Origin: Stutzerimonas chloritidismutans AW-1
Lineage (GTDB): Bacteria; Pseudomonadota; Gammaproteobacteria; Pseudomonadales; Pseudomonadaceae
Direction of reading: 5' to 3'
DNA: 63,052 nt
Assembly (NCBI RefSeq): GCF_000495915.1
Contig: NZ_AOFQ01000065.1
Location: 1-63,052 of the forward strand
Shown: in pieces, positions 42,918 to 51,383 of the stretch
How positions within the stretch are numbered: position 1 is the first letter of the stretch
Layout: each line of letters begins with the position of its first letter
Made by a program: the position numbers and the translations under genes
Notes under the pieces: model-generated
The model's database searches: none
The model's input: the letters and a program-made list of their open reading frames with translations, nothing else
Told to the model about the DNA's origin: nothing

Positions 42918-44248
42918 CAGGCCGTTGAAAAAAGCCAGAGCCCGCGTGGCTCTGGCAAAATGGCGGCCATCCTCTTCTGCCGAAGCCAGCCCAAGCCGAT
43001 GCGTGGACTCGACCTCAAACAAAACGAGCTGTTCAGTTATACGACGCTGGAGCAGCGCATCCCGAACGATCACCCGCTGCGTCCCCTGCGAGGCCTGGTC
43101 GATACCGTTCTGGCTTCGATGGATCGGGACTTCGACGGGCTGTACTCCACCCTGGGACGGGCCTCGATTGCGCCGGAGCGGCTGCTGCGCGCCTCGTTGC
43201 TGCAGGTGATTTACACCATTCGCTCCGAGCGGCAGTTGGTCGAGCAGATTGATTTCAACCTGCTGTTTCGCTGGTTCGTCGGCTTGTCGATGGACGAGCG
43301 CATGTGGGATCACTCGACCTTCAGCCAGAACCGTGACCGCTTGTTCAACCAGGATGTAGCGCGGCTGTTCTTCCAGCGCATCAAGTCGCTGGCCGCATGG
43401 TCCGAGTACGCCAGCAACGAGCATTTCAGCGTCGATGGCACGCTGATCGACGCCTGGGCCTCGCACAAGTCCTTTATCAAGAAGGATGGCGGCGACCCAC
43501 CGGAGGATGGCACGCGCAACCCCGATGCCGACTTCAAGGGCGAGAAGCGCAGCAACGCGACCCACCAATCGACCAGCGATCCCGAGGCCCGGCTGGCGCG
43601 CAAGAGCAATGGCGATGCCAGTCGTCTGGCGCACATGGCCCACACGATGATGGAGCACCGCAACGGTCTGATCGTGGATGTGGAATGCACCGAGTTCAAT
43701 GGACGTGCCGAGGTAGAGGCGGCGCTGGAGATGCTGGAGCGCACGGCCAAGCCGGGCAGCACGGTAGGTGCAGACAAGAATTACGACCAGAAGCGTTTCG
43801 TGCAGAGGGCGCGCGAGCTGAAAGTGACACCGCATGTGGCGCAGAAGCGCAAGGGCAGCGCCATCGATGGGCGCACCACGCGGCATCCGGGGTATGCCGC
43901 CAGCCAGAAGATCCGCAAGCGGATCGAAGAAGGTTTTGGCTGGCTGAAGACGGTTGGCGGCCTGCGCAAGACCAAGCTGATCGGTCGCGCCAAGCTGAGT
44001 GCTCAGTTATTGCTGGGTTTCTCGGTCTACAACCTGATCCGACTGGGTAGCCTGTCGGGTTGGTGGCGAGGATCGCATGTATAGGGCGAGTTACGCCCAA
44101 AAAACGCCGAAAGGCGTGAACGTGGTGCTGAAACCTGTCAAAAAGGCCTGAAGTCAGGCCTTGTGTGGACTCCGTTAGGCCAAAGCGCTTGAAAAAGCGC
44201 CAAACCGGACGGGTTGGGGCAGTTGAAGCCGAGTTTTTCAACGGCCTG
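42918..44248 (+). mobile_element. IS5-family element, copy 2, in a TetR gene
   Basis: Complete 1331-bp copy with the same ends as copy 1 (CAGGCCGTTGAAAAA...), opposite orientation, and CTAG target duplications at 42914-42917 and 44249-44252. Removal rebuilds a TCTAGA target, as for copy 1, so the element seems to prefer that hexamer. Confidence 0.95.
42960..44084 (+). CDS. IS5-family transposase (copy 2)
   Basis: 374-aa transposase identical in sequence to that of the copy at 28876-30000, with the same DDE residues (DGTLIDAWAS, GADKNYDQ, RKRIEEGFGW). An internal ATG at 42999 is an alternative start. The exact identity of the two copies suggests recent transposition or gene conversion. Confidence 0.92.
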   Translation: MAAILFCRSQPKPMRGLDLKQNELFSYTTLEQRIPNDHPLRPLRGLVDTVLASMDRDFDGLYSTLGRASIAPERLLRASLLQVIYTIRSERQLVEQIDFNLLFRWFVGLSMDERMWDHSTFSQNRDRLFNQDVARLFFQRIKSLAAWSEYASNEHFSVDGTLIDAWASHKSFIKKDGGDPPEDGTRNPDADFKGEKRSNATHQSTSDPEARLARKSNGDASRLAHMAHTMMEHRNGLIVDVECTEFNGRAEVEAALEMLERTAKPGSTVGADKNYDQKRFVQRARELKVTPHVAQKRKGSAIDGRTTRHPGYAASQKIRKRIEEGFGWLKTVGGLRKTKLIGRAKLSAQLLLGFSVYNLIRLGSLSGWWRGSHV

Positions 44249-44537
44249 CTAGAGATCGTTGAATGATTTCGGCAAAAAAAGCCTCGATTGCCTGGCTTGG
44301 GGGTAACTTGCCTTCGAGCCTGCGCACGCGATCTGCGAAGCTCGTCTCGATGTATTGATTGAGCGCCCTGCGGTATAGGGTTTGCTTATCGCCGAAAGCG
44401 TTGTACAGACTCGCGCCGGTCAATCCCATCTTGTCGGCCAGCGCTCTGACCGAGGTCGCCTTGTACCCGCGTTCCCAGAAACAGTCGATCGCGACGCTCA
44501 GGACTTCAGCTTCATCAAATTCTCTTGGTCGGCTCAT
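44238..44537 (-). pseudogene. TetR-family regulator, 5' part, truncated by an IS
   Basis: Encodes the N-terminal DNA-binding domain MSRPREFDEAEVLSVAIDCF ... ATSVRALADKMGLTGASLYNAFGDKQTLYRRAL, a standard TetR helix-turn-helix, then runs into the IS and stops. Start at 44537. The remaining product lacks the dimerisation and ligand domain and should not repress well. It is divergent from the SDR gene, and a palindromic operator lies between them, so the SDR is probably derepressed in this strain. Confidence 0.9.
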
Positions 44538-44594
44538 ATCGCGGTTTGCCCAGCATCCCATGACGAATGTCATAGGTTCATTATGATTTGACTA

Positions 44595-44616
44595 TTTTAG
44601 AACGATCGTTGTAAAA
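44595..44616. promoter_or_regulatory. palindromic TetR-type operator upstream of the SDR gene
   Basis: A 22-bp near-perfect palindrome centred on AACGATCGTT with flanking TTTTAG/GTAAAA arms (one mismatched pair). It begins two bases after a TTGACT (-35-like, 44588-44593) in the divergent gap between the broken TetR gene and the SDR gene. Its position would let a bound repressor block the SDR promoter and autoregulate. Confidence 0.7.
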
Positions 44617-44707
44617 CACAATACCGTGCCCATGGCTTACCGGCTTTTGAAAATCCTTGTTTTTGGGTTTCTTTTGCGCATGGATCAATCTCTGAGGACA
44701 GCCAAGC

Positions 44708-45514
44708 ATGAACGTACTAGGAAAGAGGGTTCTGATTACTGGAGGCTCGAGTGGTATTGGACTGGCTACGGCTACCGAGCTCGCTCGCAAGGGCGCTAGC
44801 GTCTTCATCATCGGGCGCCGCGCAAAGCTGGTTGAGGAGGGAATCGAACTGCTACGTGCTGTCGGTGGAGAGGCAGATGGAACAGGCGTGGACATTGCGA
44901 CAGCTGAAGGCCGGGATCAAGCGTTGGCATCCGCGCGGGCGTCTATGGGCGGAGTAGACATTCTCATTAACTGTGCGGGAGGCGTGCGCGCGGGTAGTCT
45001 GGAAGACACGTCAGAAAGCGATATTGCGAAAATGGTGGAGGTCAACCTATTAGCGCCCATTCTGTTGGCACGGGCGGCCATGCCGGATCTGCGTGTGTCT
45101 GGCGACAGCATGATCGTGAATGTCTCCTCGGGCATTGCGCTCGTAGGGGTGCCCTTTTACACGACTTATGCGGCGGTCAAGGCGGGGATCTCGCATTTTG
45201 GAGAAGCACTGCGTCGGGAGTTGAAAGGTGAGGGAGTGCACGTACTGACGGTCTACCCCGGCGCTACCGATACGCCCATGATGACGTCGTCGCGAGCAGG
45301 CCCCGATCTGGGTTTTATTCGCGAGCCGGCCTACGCAGTGGCCCAAGCTATTGTTGAAGGCATAGAGGCCAATTCGTTGCAGGTAATTCGTGGTGGGGAA
45401 GTGCGTGAGGCCATGATTGCTCAAAACCGCGCCGACCCGCTGGCTCTGGATGATCGGTTTACGTTGCTGAAGCCGAAGCTTGCCGAGGCAGTAATGGACC
45501 ATTCCGCACTTTGA
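44708..45514 (+). CDS. short-chain dehydrogenase/reductase
   Basis: NAD(P)-dependent oxidoreductase of 268 aa. It has the cofactor motif TGGSSGIG, NCAGG (the NNAG variant) and the catalytic Ser-Tyr-Lys in NVSSGIALV and YTTYAAVK, then PGATDTPM. The arginine-containing GRRAKLV after strand 2 suggests preference for NADP. Substrate unknown. It lies divergent from the split TetR gene and shares its operator. Confidence 0.88.
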   Translation: MNVLGKRVLITGGSSGIGLATATELARKGASVFIIGRRAKLVEEGIELLRAVGGEADGTGVDIATAEGRDQALASARASMGGVDILINCAGGVRAGSLEDTSESDIAKMVEVNLLAPILLARAAMPDLRVSGDSMIVNVSSGIALVGVPFYTTYAAVKAGISHFGEALRRELKGEGVHVLTVYPGATDTPMMTSSRAGPDLGFIREPAYAVAQAIVEGIEANSLQVIRGGEVREAMIAQNRADPLALDDRFTLLKPKLAEAVMDHSAL

Positions 45515-45793
45515 CGATACAAAAGCATGATCTCGTGTCGGATGCGATGGCTGTCGCGTTTGATATTGGACAAAATTGGAAGAGACACTTCGAGCCTTGA
45601 TACCGATGAGACATTTGCGGTCGCAAGAAAGTACTCAAAGAACCCTACGCCACGGCGCGGCTTCACTGCGCAAGCATTCGATTTGATCGAAACAGCCGTT
45701 CCTGAGCAGCTTGTCGAAATTATCTTCAAGGAAGTGGCCGCGTGGCGTCGGCACTCAGCGCAGCTAAACACAATCTACAATGAAGGAAAAAAG

Positions 45794-46330
45794 ATGCTTC
45801 TCCCTCGACTATTAGTTCCCGAGTTGCGCGTTCCCACACTTTCTCACGGCGAGTTTGATCTGGCAGATGATGCGCCAGAGAATTTCACGTTGATATCCTT
45901 TTATCGAGGTCTTCATTGCCCAATTTGCTTGAAGTATCTGCGCGACCTTGGATCTTTAGTTGCTGAATACGAACGTCGCGGCACGAAGGTTATTGCCGTT
46001 AGCTCCGACATTCCCGAACGGGCCCAAGAGATGGCGCGCAAGGTAGGTACCAACAACTTGCGATTCGGACATTCTCTACCACTGACTGTTGCCCGCCAAT
46101 GGGGACTCTATATTTCAACCTCGCGCGGAAAGTCGTCGATTAACATCGAAGAGCCGGCACTATTTTCGGAGCCAGGCGTTTTTCTCGTCCGTCCGGACGG
46201 CAGCTTGTATTACGGCGCGGTTCAAACGATGCCGTTCGCACGTCCGCTGTTCTCGGAATTGCTTCAGGCGATTGACTTCGCTATCACCAAAAGTTATCCG
46301 GCGCGTGGCGAGTATGACGGTCCGCTGTGA
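45794..46330 (+). CDS. peroxiredoxin-like thiol protein (AhpC/TSA fold)
   Basis: Protein of 178 aa with the thioredoxin fold of peroxiredoxin-like enzymes. The active-site segment is FYRGLHCPICLKYL with a CxxC arrangement, followed by VIAVSSDIPE and GVFLVRPDGSLYYG. The start at 45794 is preferred because GAAGGAA lies just before it. The same frame is open back to 45527 and would add 89 residues of unclear nature (AFDLIETAVPEQLVEIIFKE). A role in reducing peroxides or disulfides is likely, though the partner is unknown. Confidence 0.78.
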   Translation: MLLPRLLVPELRVPTLSHGEFDLADDAPENFTLISFYRGLHCPICLKYLRDLGSLVAEYERRGTKVIAVSSDIPERAQEMARKVGTNNLRFGHSLPLTVARQWGLYISTSRGKSSINIEEPALFSEPGVFLVRPDGSLYYGAVQTMPFARPLFSELLQAIDFAITKSYPARGEYDGPL

Positions 46331-46512
46331 GCGCCCGCCGACTTAGCTGATATTGCCCCTGGCCCGACAGTGAGCGTGAAAGGCGCCACGTGGCATGAGA
46401 ACAGCTGCGCGGCGGCAGAAGTTCAGAGAATGTCGGGCCGCCGTTCGCCTTTGCTGCTGGTCTGGCCTTTGCGCTTTCCTTTGCCGCGCCTGACGTATCC
46501 AGCGGCGAGCAT

Positions 46513-46808
46513 TTCCGCGTTACAACCACCCTTGAGTCGAGCGCTGAGGATGCAGATTTGCGCCAGGCAGTCGCCGACGAGTTCGAGATAACTCGCGTTT
46601 TTTCCGAGATCGACTGGGTGCCTTCAGCAAACAGGGCAACGGCACTATGGACATCAATGCAAGTCGGGGCGCGAATCATCTGCTCAGTGTATTGCTTGGC
46701 GTTCGAGTATTGGCAAGAGTCAACCCAGACCCTGCGTACGTAACTGAAGCTATCGATATGGCACTCAACAGCTTGAGGTTACCGCCCTTGATTCATTCCG
46801 TTCACTGA
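46513..46808 (+). pseudogene. remnant of a second TetR-family gene
   Basis: Translation gives RVTTTLESSAEDADLRQAVA, then a one-base frame change, then FFRDRLGAFSKQGNGT and LLSVLLGVRVLARVNPDPAY to a stop at 46806-46808. This is the pattern of a TetR C-terminal domain, but the N-terminal DNA-binding domain and the start are missing. It lies directly before the glutathione transferase pair and may be the decayed former regulator of those genes. Confidence 0.55.
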
Positions 46809-46832
46809 AGGCCATAATTAGTAGGAGTCAAC

Positions 46833-47510
46833 ATGATCAAGTTTTACTATCACCCGTCTCCAAATCCCGCAAAGATCGCACTTTTTCTGGAGGAGGCCGG
46901 CCTCCCGTATGAGCTCATCCCAGTCGATACGCGTAAAGGAGAACAGCACGATTCGGTGTTTCTCAAGATCAACCCTAACGCTAAGACACCGGCTCTGGTT
47001 GACGGCGACAACATAGTGTTCGACAGCAACGCCATGCTGCTTTACCTGAGCGAAAAAACCAGGAAATTCCTGCCTGCCGACAGCCTGAAAGCGCGCGGTG
47101 AAATGTACTCCTGGCTCATGTTCGTTGCGACAGGCATAGGTCCATACTCCGGTCAGGCGGTGCATTTCAAACATTACGCCCCTGAACCGAAAGATTACGC
47201 GGTCACTCGCTACGCGTTTGAAGCCTGGCGTCACTGGTCAATTGTCAACGACCGCTTGGCGAACCTGCCGTACATGCTCGGAAATGAGTACACGTTGGTG
47301 GACATGGCCGTCTGGGGATGGGCGCGCGCGGTACCGTTTATTCTGGGCAATGATGCTTGGGAAAAATTGCCTAACGTCAAACGCCTTCTCGATGAAATCA
47401 ATGCGCGACCGGCGGCACAGCGTGCTGAAGCGCTGAAGGCCCAGCACGGTTACAAAACTGAAATGGATGCTGAAGCTCGTAAAGTAATGTTCCCTCAGAT
47501 AACTCAGTAG
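46833..47510 (+). CDS. glutathione S-transferase-like protein
   Basis: Cytosolic protein of 225 aa. The N-terminal thioredoxin-like domain (IKFYYHPSPNPAKIALFLEEAGLPYELIPVD; cis-Pro in KTPALVD; FDSNAMLLYL for glutathione binding) is followed by an all-helical domain with the GNEYTLVDMAVWGWA capping box. It is 8 bases upstream of a second GST gene and forms an operon with it. These enzymes conjugate or reduce electrophiles with glutathione, a sensible function beside haloacid metabolism. Substrate unknown. Confidence 0.88.
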   Translation: MIKFYYHPSPNPAKIALFLEEAGLPYELIPVDTRKGEQHDSVFLKINPNAKTPALVDGDNIVFDSNAMLLYLSEKTRKFLPADSLKARGEMYSWLMFVATGIGPYSGQAVHFKHYAPEPKDYAVTRYAFEAWRHWSIVNDRLANLPYMLGNEYTLVDMAVWGWARAVPFILGNDAWEKLPNVKRLLDEINARPAAQRAEALKAQHGYKTEMDAEARKVMFPQITQ

Positions 47511-47518
47511 GGGCGATC

Positions 47519-48217
47519 ATGATCGATTTGCATTACTGGACCACTCCTAATGGGCACAAAATCACGATGTTCCTTGAGGAGTCGGGCCTACCTTATCGCC
47601 TCGTGCCGGTGAACATTGGAAAGGGGGACCAGTTCACTCCATCATTTCTGAAGATTGCTCCCAACAACCGTATTCCAGCTATCGTCGATCATGAACCAAC
47701 CTTTGGCGTTCAGCCGATATCAGTTTTCGAGTCGGGCGCCATTTTGTTGTACTTGGCAGACAAATTGAGCCGGTTTATTCCTGCCGATTTGCGAGGCCGC
47801 AATGAGGCCCTGCAATGGCTGTTCTGGCAGATGGGAGGGCTGGGGCCGATGGCGGGGCAGAACCATCACTTCGTCCAATACGCACCTAGGCCCATACCCT
47901 ACGCACAGGCGCGTTACATCAACGAAACCGCTCGGCTCTATGGTGTGTTGAACAAACACTTGGCAGACGGTCGGGAGTACATTGCTGGCGATTACAGCAT
48001 TGCCGACATTGCGAGCTACCCATGGATCGTGCCGCATCGCCGGCAACAACAAGACCTTGCCGACTTTCCCCATTTGGCTCGTTGGTTTAAACGGGTAGGT
48101 GACCGACCTGCGACGAAGCGTGCTTATGCGCTGGGCGAATTGATCAATACTGCGCCGGTGGTCGACGAAGAAACGCGCAAACTGCTGTTCAATCAAGACG
48201 CGAGGACGGTTCGATAA
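47519..48217 (+). CDS. glutathione S-transferase, YfcG/YghU-like
   Basis: Protein of 232 aa of the nu-class type: MIDLHYWTTPNGHKITMFLE, with the Thr-Pro-Asn-Gly motif that binds glutathione disulfide in YfcG, then RIPAIVDHEP, FESGAILLYLADK and the helical domain (GDYSIADIASYPWI). Nu-class proteins act more as disulfide-bond reductases than as conjugating enzymes. It follows the preceding GST by eight bases and is followed by a strong hairpin. Confidence 0.88.
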   Translation: MIDLHYWTTPNGHKITMFLEESGLPYRLVPVNIGKGDQFTPSFLKIAPNNRIPAIVDHEPTFGVQPISVFESGAILLYLADKLSRFIPADLRGRNEALQWLFWQMGGLGPMAGQNHHFVQYAPRPIPYAQARYINETARLYGVLNKHLADGREYIAGDYSIADIASYPWIVPHRRQQQDLADFPHLARWFKRVGDRPATKRAYALGELINTAPVVDEETRKLLFNQDARTVR

Positions 48218-48220
48218 TCA

Positions 48221-48258
48221 GCGCAGGAACAGGTCCTCTTGAGGGCCTGTTCCTGCGC
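48221..48258. terminator. hairpin after the GST pair
   Basis: Perfect 13-bp inverted repeat GCGCAGGAACAGG / CCTGTTCCTGCGC, extended inwards by CCTC/GAGG around a two-base loop. No T tract follows, so termination may need Rho or the hairpin may stabilise the mRNA end. Confidence 0.65.
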
Positions 48259-48590
48259 CCCCGAGACACATGAATTTCATTGCCCATGCCGGGCTGAAAA
48301 GCACCCACTCCTAAGGCAAGGCGAGCTTCTACGTTTGGATGTCTCCTTCGGGTGTTAGCGAATTTATGTCTCGAACATAAACTCGATAATTTCAATACAC
48401 GTGATGGCGTAGGAAATGGATTTACCACTAACAAGAAGACTAAACCACGTCACGGAGGCTCTTCCAGGTTGAGCATCACAACCGCCAATCGTCGGTCGTA
48501 GCCGGCGATTTGTCAGGGCTCTCATGAGCAACGGATGCGAAGAAGTACAAGGACACAAGAAACGAAAAAATCTGGAGAACGGGGTCGATT
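48259..48590. other. 332-bp gap before the ketopantoate-reductase-like gene
   Basis: No gene is seen. It is probably the promoter region of the next gene and has a lower GC content than the surrounding sequence. Confidence 0.5.
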
Positions 48591-49571
48591 ATGAGAATCA
48601 CTGTTGTAGGTGCTGGAGCTGTTGGAGGTTTTCTTGCGAGTAAATTGTTCGCGGCCGGCCATGACGTCAGCGTCATAGCTCGTGGCGCAACACTACTTGC
48701 GATTCGCGAGCAGGGACTGCGACTGCACACGGGCAACGATCTTGTGATCGCACCGCTTAAGGCTACATCGGAACCAAAAGAGCTTGGTGTTCAGGATGTG
48801 GTAATTTTTGCCGTAAAGGCCCCAGCGCTGCCTGCTGCAGTTGAAGCTGCAAAGGCGTTGTTGGGTCAACAAACCATTGTCATACCGGCGGTCAATGGAC
48901 TTCCTTGGTGGTATTTTCTGAAGTCAAATACTGCGTTGTCAGGTACGCGCTTGAAAGCGGTCGACCCTGATGGCCTGATCGAAAGGAATGTCCTTACCGA
49001 CGCCGTCATCGGCTGTGTTGTGTTTCCCTCTTGTATGGTTGAGTTCCCAGGTGTGGTCAGGCATATGTCTGGGAGCAAAATCGTTTTCGGAGAGCCTGGT
49101 GGTGGTACCAGTAGCCGTGTTTCAGAAATGGCGGACGTTTTTCTCGAGGCTGGTTTTGATGCTCATGCCCACGAGAACATCCATGAAGAAATATGGCTTA
49201 AGCTGCTAGGGAATGCGTGCTTCAACCCTGTCAGCCTGCTGGTAGGTTGCTCCACCGATGAGATGATTGATGACCCAAACCTCAATATTTTGTTCGTGGA
49301 GATGATGGGCGAACTCCTTGAGTTAGGGAGCCGATTGGGCATCTCACCCAAGATTAATCCTCAGCAACGGATCGCGATCACACGTAAACTCGGCAAGGTG
49401 AAAACGTCGATGCTGCAAGACGTTGAGGGGCACAAACCCGTCGAAATCGAGGCTATTTTGGGAGCAATGATGTCGGTGGCTGATCTGGTAGGGGTGCCAA
49501 TGGCTCGAACGCGTACAGTATATGGCTTGGCTCGTATGAGGGCACGAACGCTTGGCCTACTGCCAGAATAA
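48591..49571 (+). CDS. 2-dehydropantoate 2-reductase family protein
   Basis: NAD(P)-dependent oxidoreductase of 326 aa. It begins with the dinucleotide-binding GAGAVGGFLASKL. AVKAPALPA and the helix EEIWLKLLGNACFNPVSLL provide the catalytic-Lys region of PanE-type enzymes. The C-terminal domain has TSMLQDVEGHKPVEIEAI. A standing pantothenate role is doubtful for a gene in an accessory region. Members of the family also reduce other 2-oxo acids, which could be products of haloacid metabolism. The function here is open. Confidence 0.85.
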   Translation: MRITVVGAGAVGGFLASKLFAAGHDVSVIARGATLLAIREQGLRLHTGNDLVIAPLKATSEPKELGVQDVVIFAVKAPALPAAVEAAKALLGQQTIVIPAVNGLPWWYFLKSNTALSGTRLKAVDPDGLIERNVLTDAVIGCVVFPSCMVEFPGVVRHMSGSKIVFGEPGGGTSSRVSEMADVFLEAGFDAHAHENIHEEIWLKLLGNACFNPVSLLVGCSTDEMIDDPNLNILFVEMMGELLELGSRLGISPKINPQQRIAITRKLGKVKTSMLQDVEGHKPVEIEAILGAMMSVADLVGVPMARTRTVYGLARMRARTLGLLPE

Positions 49572-49674
49572 TTGCCCGTCCTCACAGTGCGACCCTGCGA
49601 TGTAGCCCCGGTTGCAGCAATTTTTCACCTTGGCCTTCCATGGGAATTGAAGCAGTCCGTTTTCCTCAACTGTC

Positions 49675-51348
49675 TCAAGCGTCCGGCCTCATTCGGCGTA
49701 CGACCGAAGACTGGCTGATTTTCAAATGCTTCGCCGCCGCCCTTGTACTGCCAAAGCGCTCCACGGCTTCAAGTACCAGCTCGCGCTCGAAACGTGCGGT
49801 CCTGGCTTTAAGATCGGGGCCAGCTTCATGATCTTCGCTGCGAGTGACGCACAGCTGCGGCGGAAGATAATCGGTGCGGATAAGGGTATCGGGCGAAGTG
49901 ACGACCAGTCTTTCGATCATGTTACGCAATTCTCTGACATTCCCAGGCCAGTTATAGTCGAGCAGTGCTGCCAGCGCCTGCTCGGAAAAGCGTTTGGCGA
50001 GGTTGTATTGTCCGTTCAGTTCGTCCAGAAAATGCTGTACCAGAGGCAATATATCCTCGCGTCGTTCGCGCAGAGGCGGTACGTGAATCGGGACTACGTT
50101 AAGCCGATAGAAAAGGTCACTTCTGAATTGGCGCGAATCCACCATTGCCTGCAGGTCCCGGTTGGTAGCCGCAACTACCCGAACGCTGACCGCTATAGAC
50201 CGGGTGCTGCCTAGGCGAACCAGCGTCCTGTCCTGCAGCACCTGCAAAAGTTTTACCTGCAGATCGAGCGGCAGCTCGCCTATTTCATCCAGGAAAAGGG
50301 TGCCATGGTTGGCCACCTCAATCATTCCGATCTTGCCTTGGCGCTGAGCGCCGGTAAAAGCGCCGGCGTCGTAGCCAAACAGCTCGGACTCCAGCAGCTC
50401 ACGTGGTATGGCACCGCAATTGATCTTGACGAAAGGCCCCTCGCTGCGTGAGCTCTCTTTATGAATGAGGCGCGCCATGACCTCTTTGCCGACGCCGGAC
50501 TCCCCGGTGATCAGCACCGTAGTGTCCACGTGGGAGACTTTCATCGCTAGTGTGCTGATCTGTTGCATGCTTGGGCTGCGTAGGATGATGCCCGCTATAG
50601 AGGGACCGTTCATTCGGAGCTGGCTGACCTCCAGAGCATAGCGGCGCAATTTTTCTTGGGCGCGCGCCAGGTCTTCCTGTAGCTGGATAAGCTCGGTCGC
50701 ATCACGTGAATTGATAACGACCTTACGGACGTTCCCCTGCTCATCGAACAGCGGGATGCCCGTCACCATGATTGTCTTGCCGATCCGTGTTTCCTGGACT
50801 GCTGTGACCCTCTTGCGTGTCGCAATCACACGCGGCGCGATGACTGGCCGGACAAGGCCAGCTCGTTCAAGTTCGAATACATTCTTGCCGATCAGATCGG
50901 CCGCCACTATTCCATAGTTTCGCTCGCATCCCTCATTGACCAAAAGCGTCTTGCCCGCTCCATCCGTAATGAAAATACCATCAAACGAGTGTCGGTAAAT
51001 TTCACGAAAGTCTAGGTACAGCTGTTCTAGCTGTTCCACTTGGGGCGAAAACCTCGCCACTGCCGATGATGGCCAAAACACCAGCGCTCTATCGTCCTGC
51101 ACCTGATGGCTCGCCACTTGATAGTGCTCACCATCTATTTCAAGTACCGCGTCGTGAAACGTTCCTATTTTCGCCCAGGTCTCCAACTCCGGCTCCTTCC
51201 ACTGATCAATGGTTAGTCGAAGTCGAGTATGGCGAGAAGACAAGTACTCGTTTATCCAAACGGTTCCCGCTTGGGATACGCCCATGATTCCGATCGGAAG
51301 CTGGCTGACGAGAGCGGCGACAAACTCGTTTGTAGAGAACATATGCAT
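49675..51348 (-). CDS. sigma-54-dependent activator (DehR-like)
   Basis: Enhancer-binding protein of 557 aa. A variable N-terminal sensory part with a PAS domain (about 105-225; FDGIFITDGAGKTLLVNEGC) precedes the AAA+ domain (about 250-485) with Walker A GESGVGKE, the sigma-54 contact loop GAFTGA, Walker B LFLDEIGEL and the R-finger region. A short Fis-like helix-turn-helix follows (TRAAAKHLKISQSSVVRRM). It is divergent from the haloacid operon, whose promoter has a -24/-12 element. In P. putida PP3 the sigma-54 activator DehR(I) controls dehI, so this is its likely counterpart. An IS30-type element sits 35 bp before its start. Confidence 0.88.
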   Translation of the reverse strand: MHMFSTNEFVAALVSQLPIGIMGVSQAGTVWINEYLSSRHTRLRLTIDQWKEPELETWAKIGTFHDAVLEIDGEHYQVASHQVQDDRALVFWPSSAVARFSPQVEQLEQLYLDFREIYRHSFDGIFITDGAGKTLLVNEGCERNYGIVAADLIGKNVFELERAGLVRPVIAPRVIATRKRVTAVQETRIGKTIMVTGIPLFDEQGNVRKVVINSRDATELIQLQEDLARAQEKLRRYALEVSQLRMNGPSIAGIILRSPSMQQISTLAMKVSHVDTTVLITGESGVGKEVMARLIHKESSRSEGPFVKINCGAIPRELLESELFGYDAGAFTGAQRQGKIGMIEVANHGTLFLDEIGELPLDLQVKLLQVLQDRTLVRLGSTRSIAVSVRVVAATNRDLQAMVDSRQFRSDLFYRLNVVPIHVPPLRERREDILPLVQHFLDELNGQYNLAKRFSEQALAALLDYNWPGNVRELRNMIERLVVTSPDTLIRTDYLPPQLCVTRSEDHEAGPDLKARTARFERELVLEAVERFGSTRAAAKHLKISQSSVVRRMRPDA

Positions 51349-51383
51349 CTCTCATTTGTGTACGTGCGACAGCGCTGAATCAG

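Noticed and set aside
42603..43886. Minus-strand open frame of 427 codons across the second IS5 copy
   Set aside because: It is the TetR 3' fragment joined by chance to the antisense of the transposase; the same antisense frame recurs in the first copy.
28712..44248. Composite transposon bounded by the two IS5 copies
   Set aside because: Each copy has its own perfect CTAG target duplication and each splits a different host gene whose halves lie directly on both sides, so they inserted independently.
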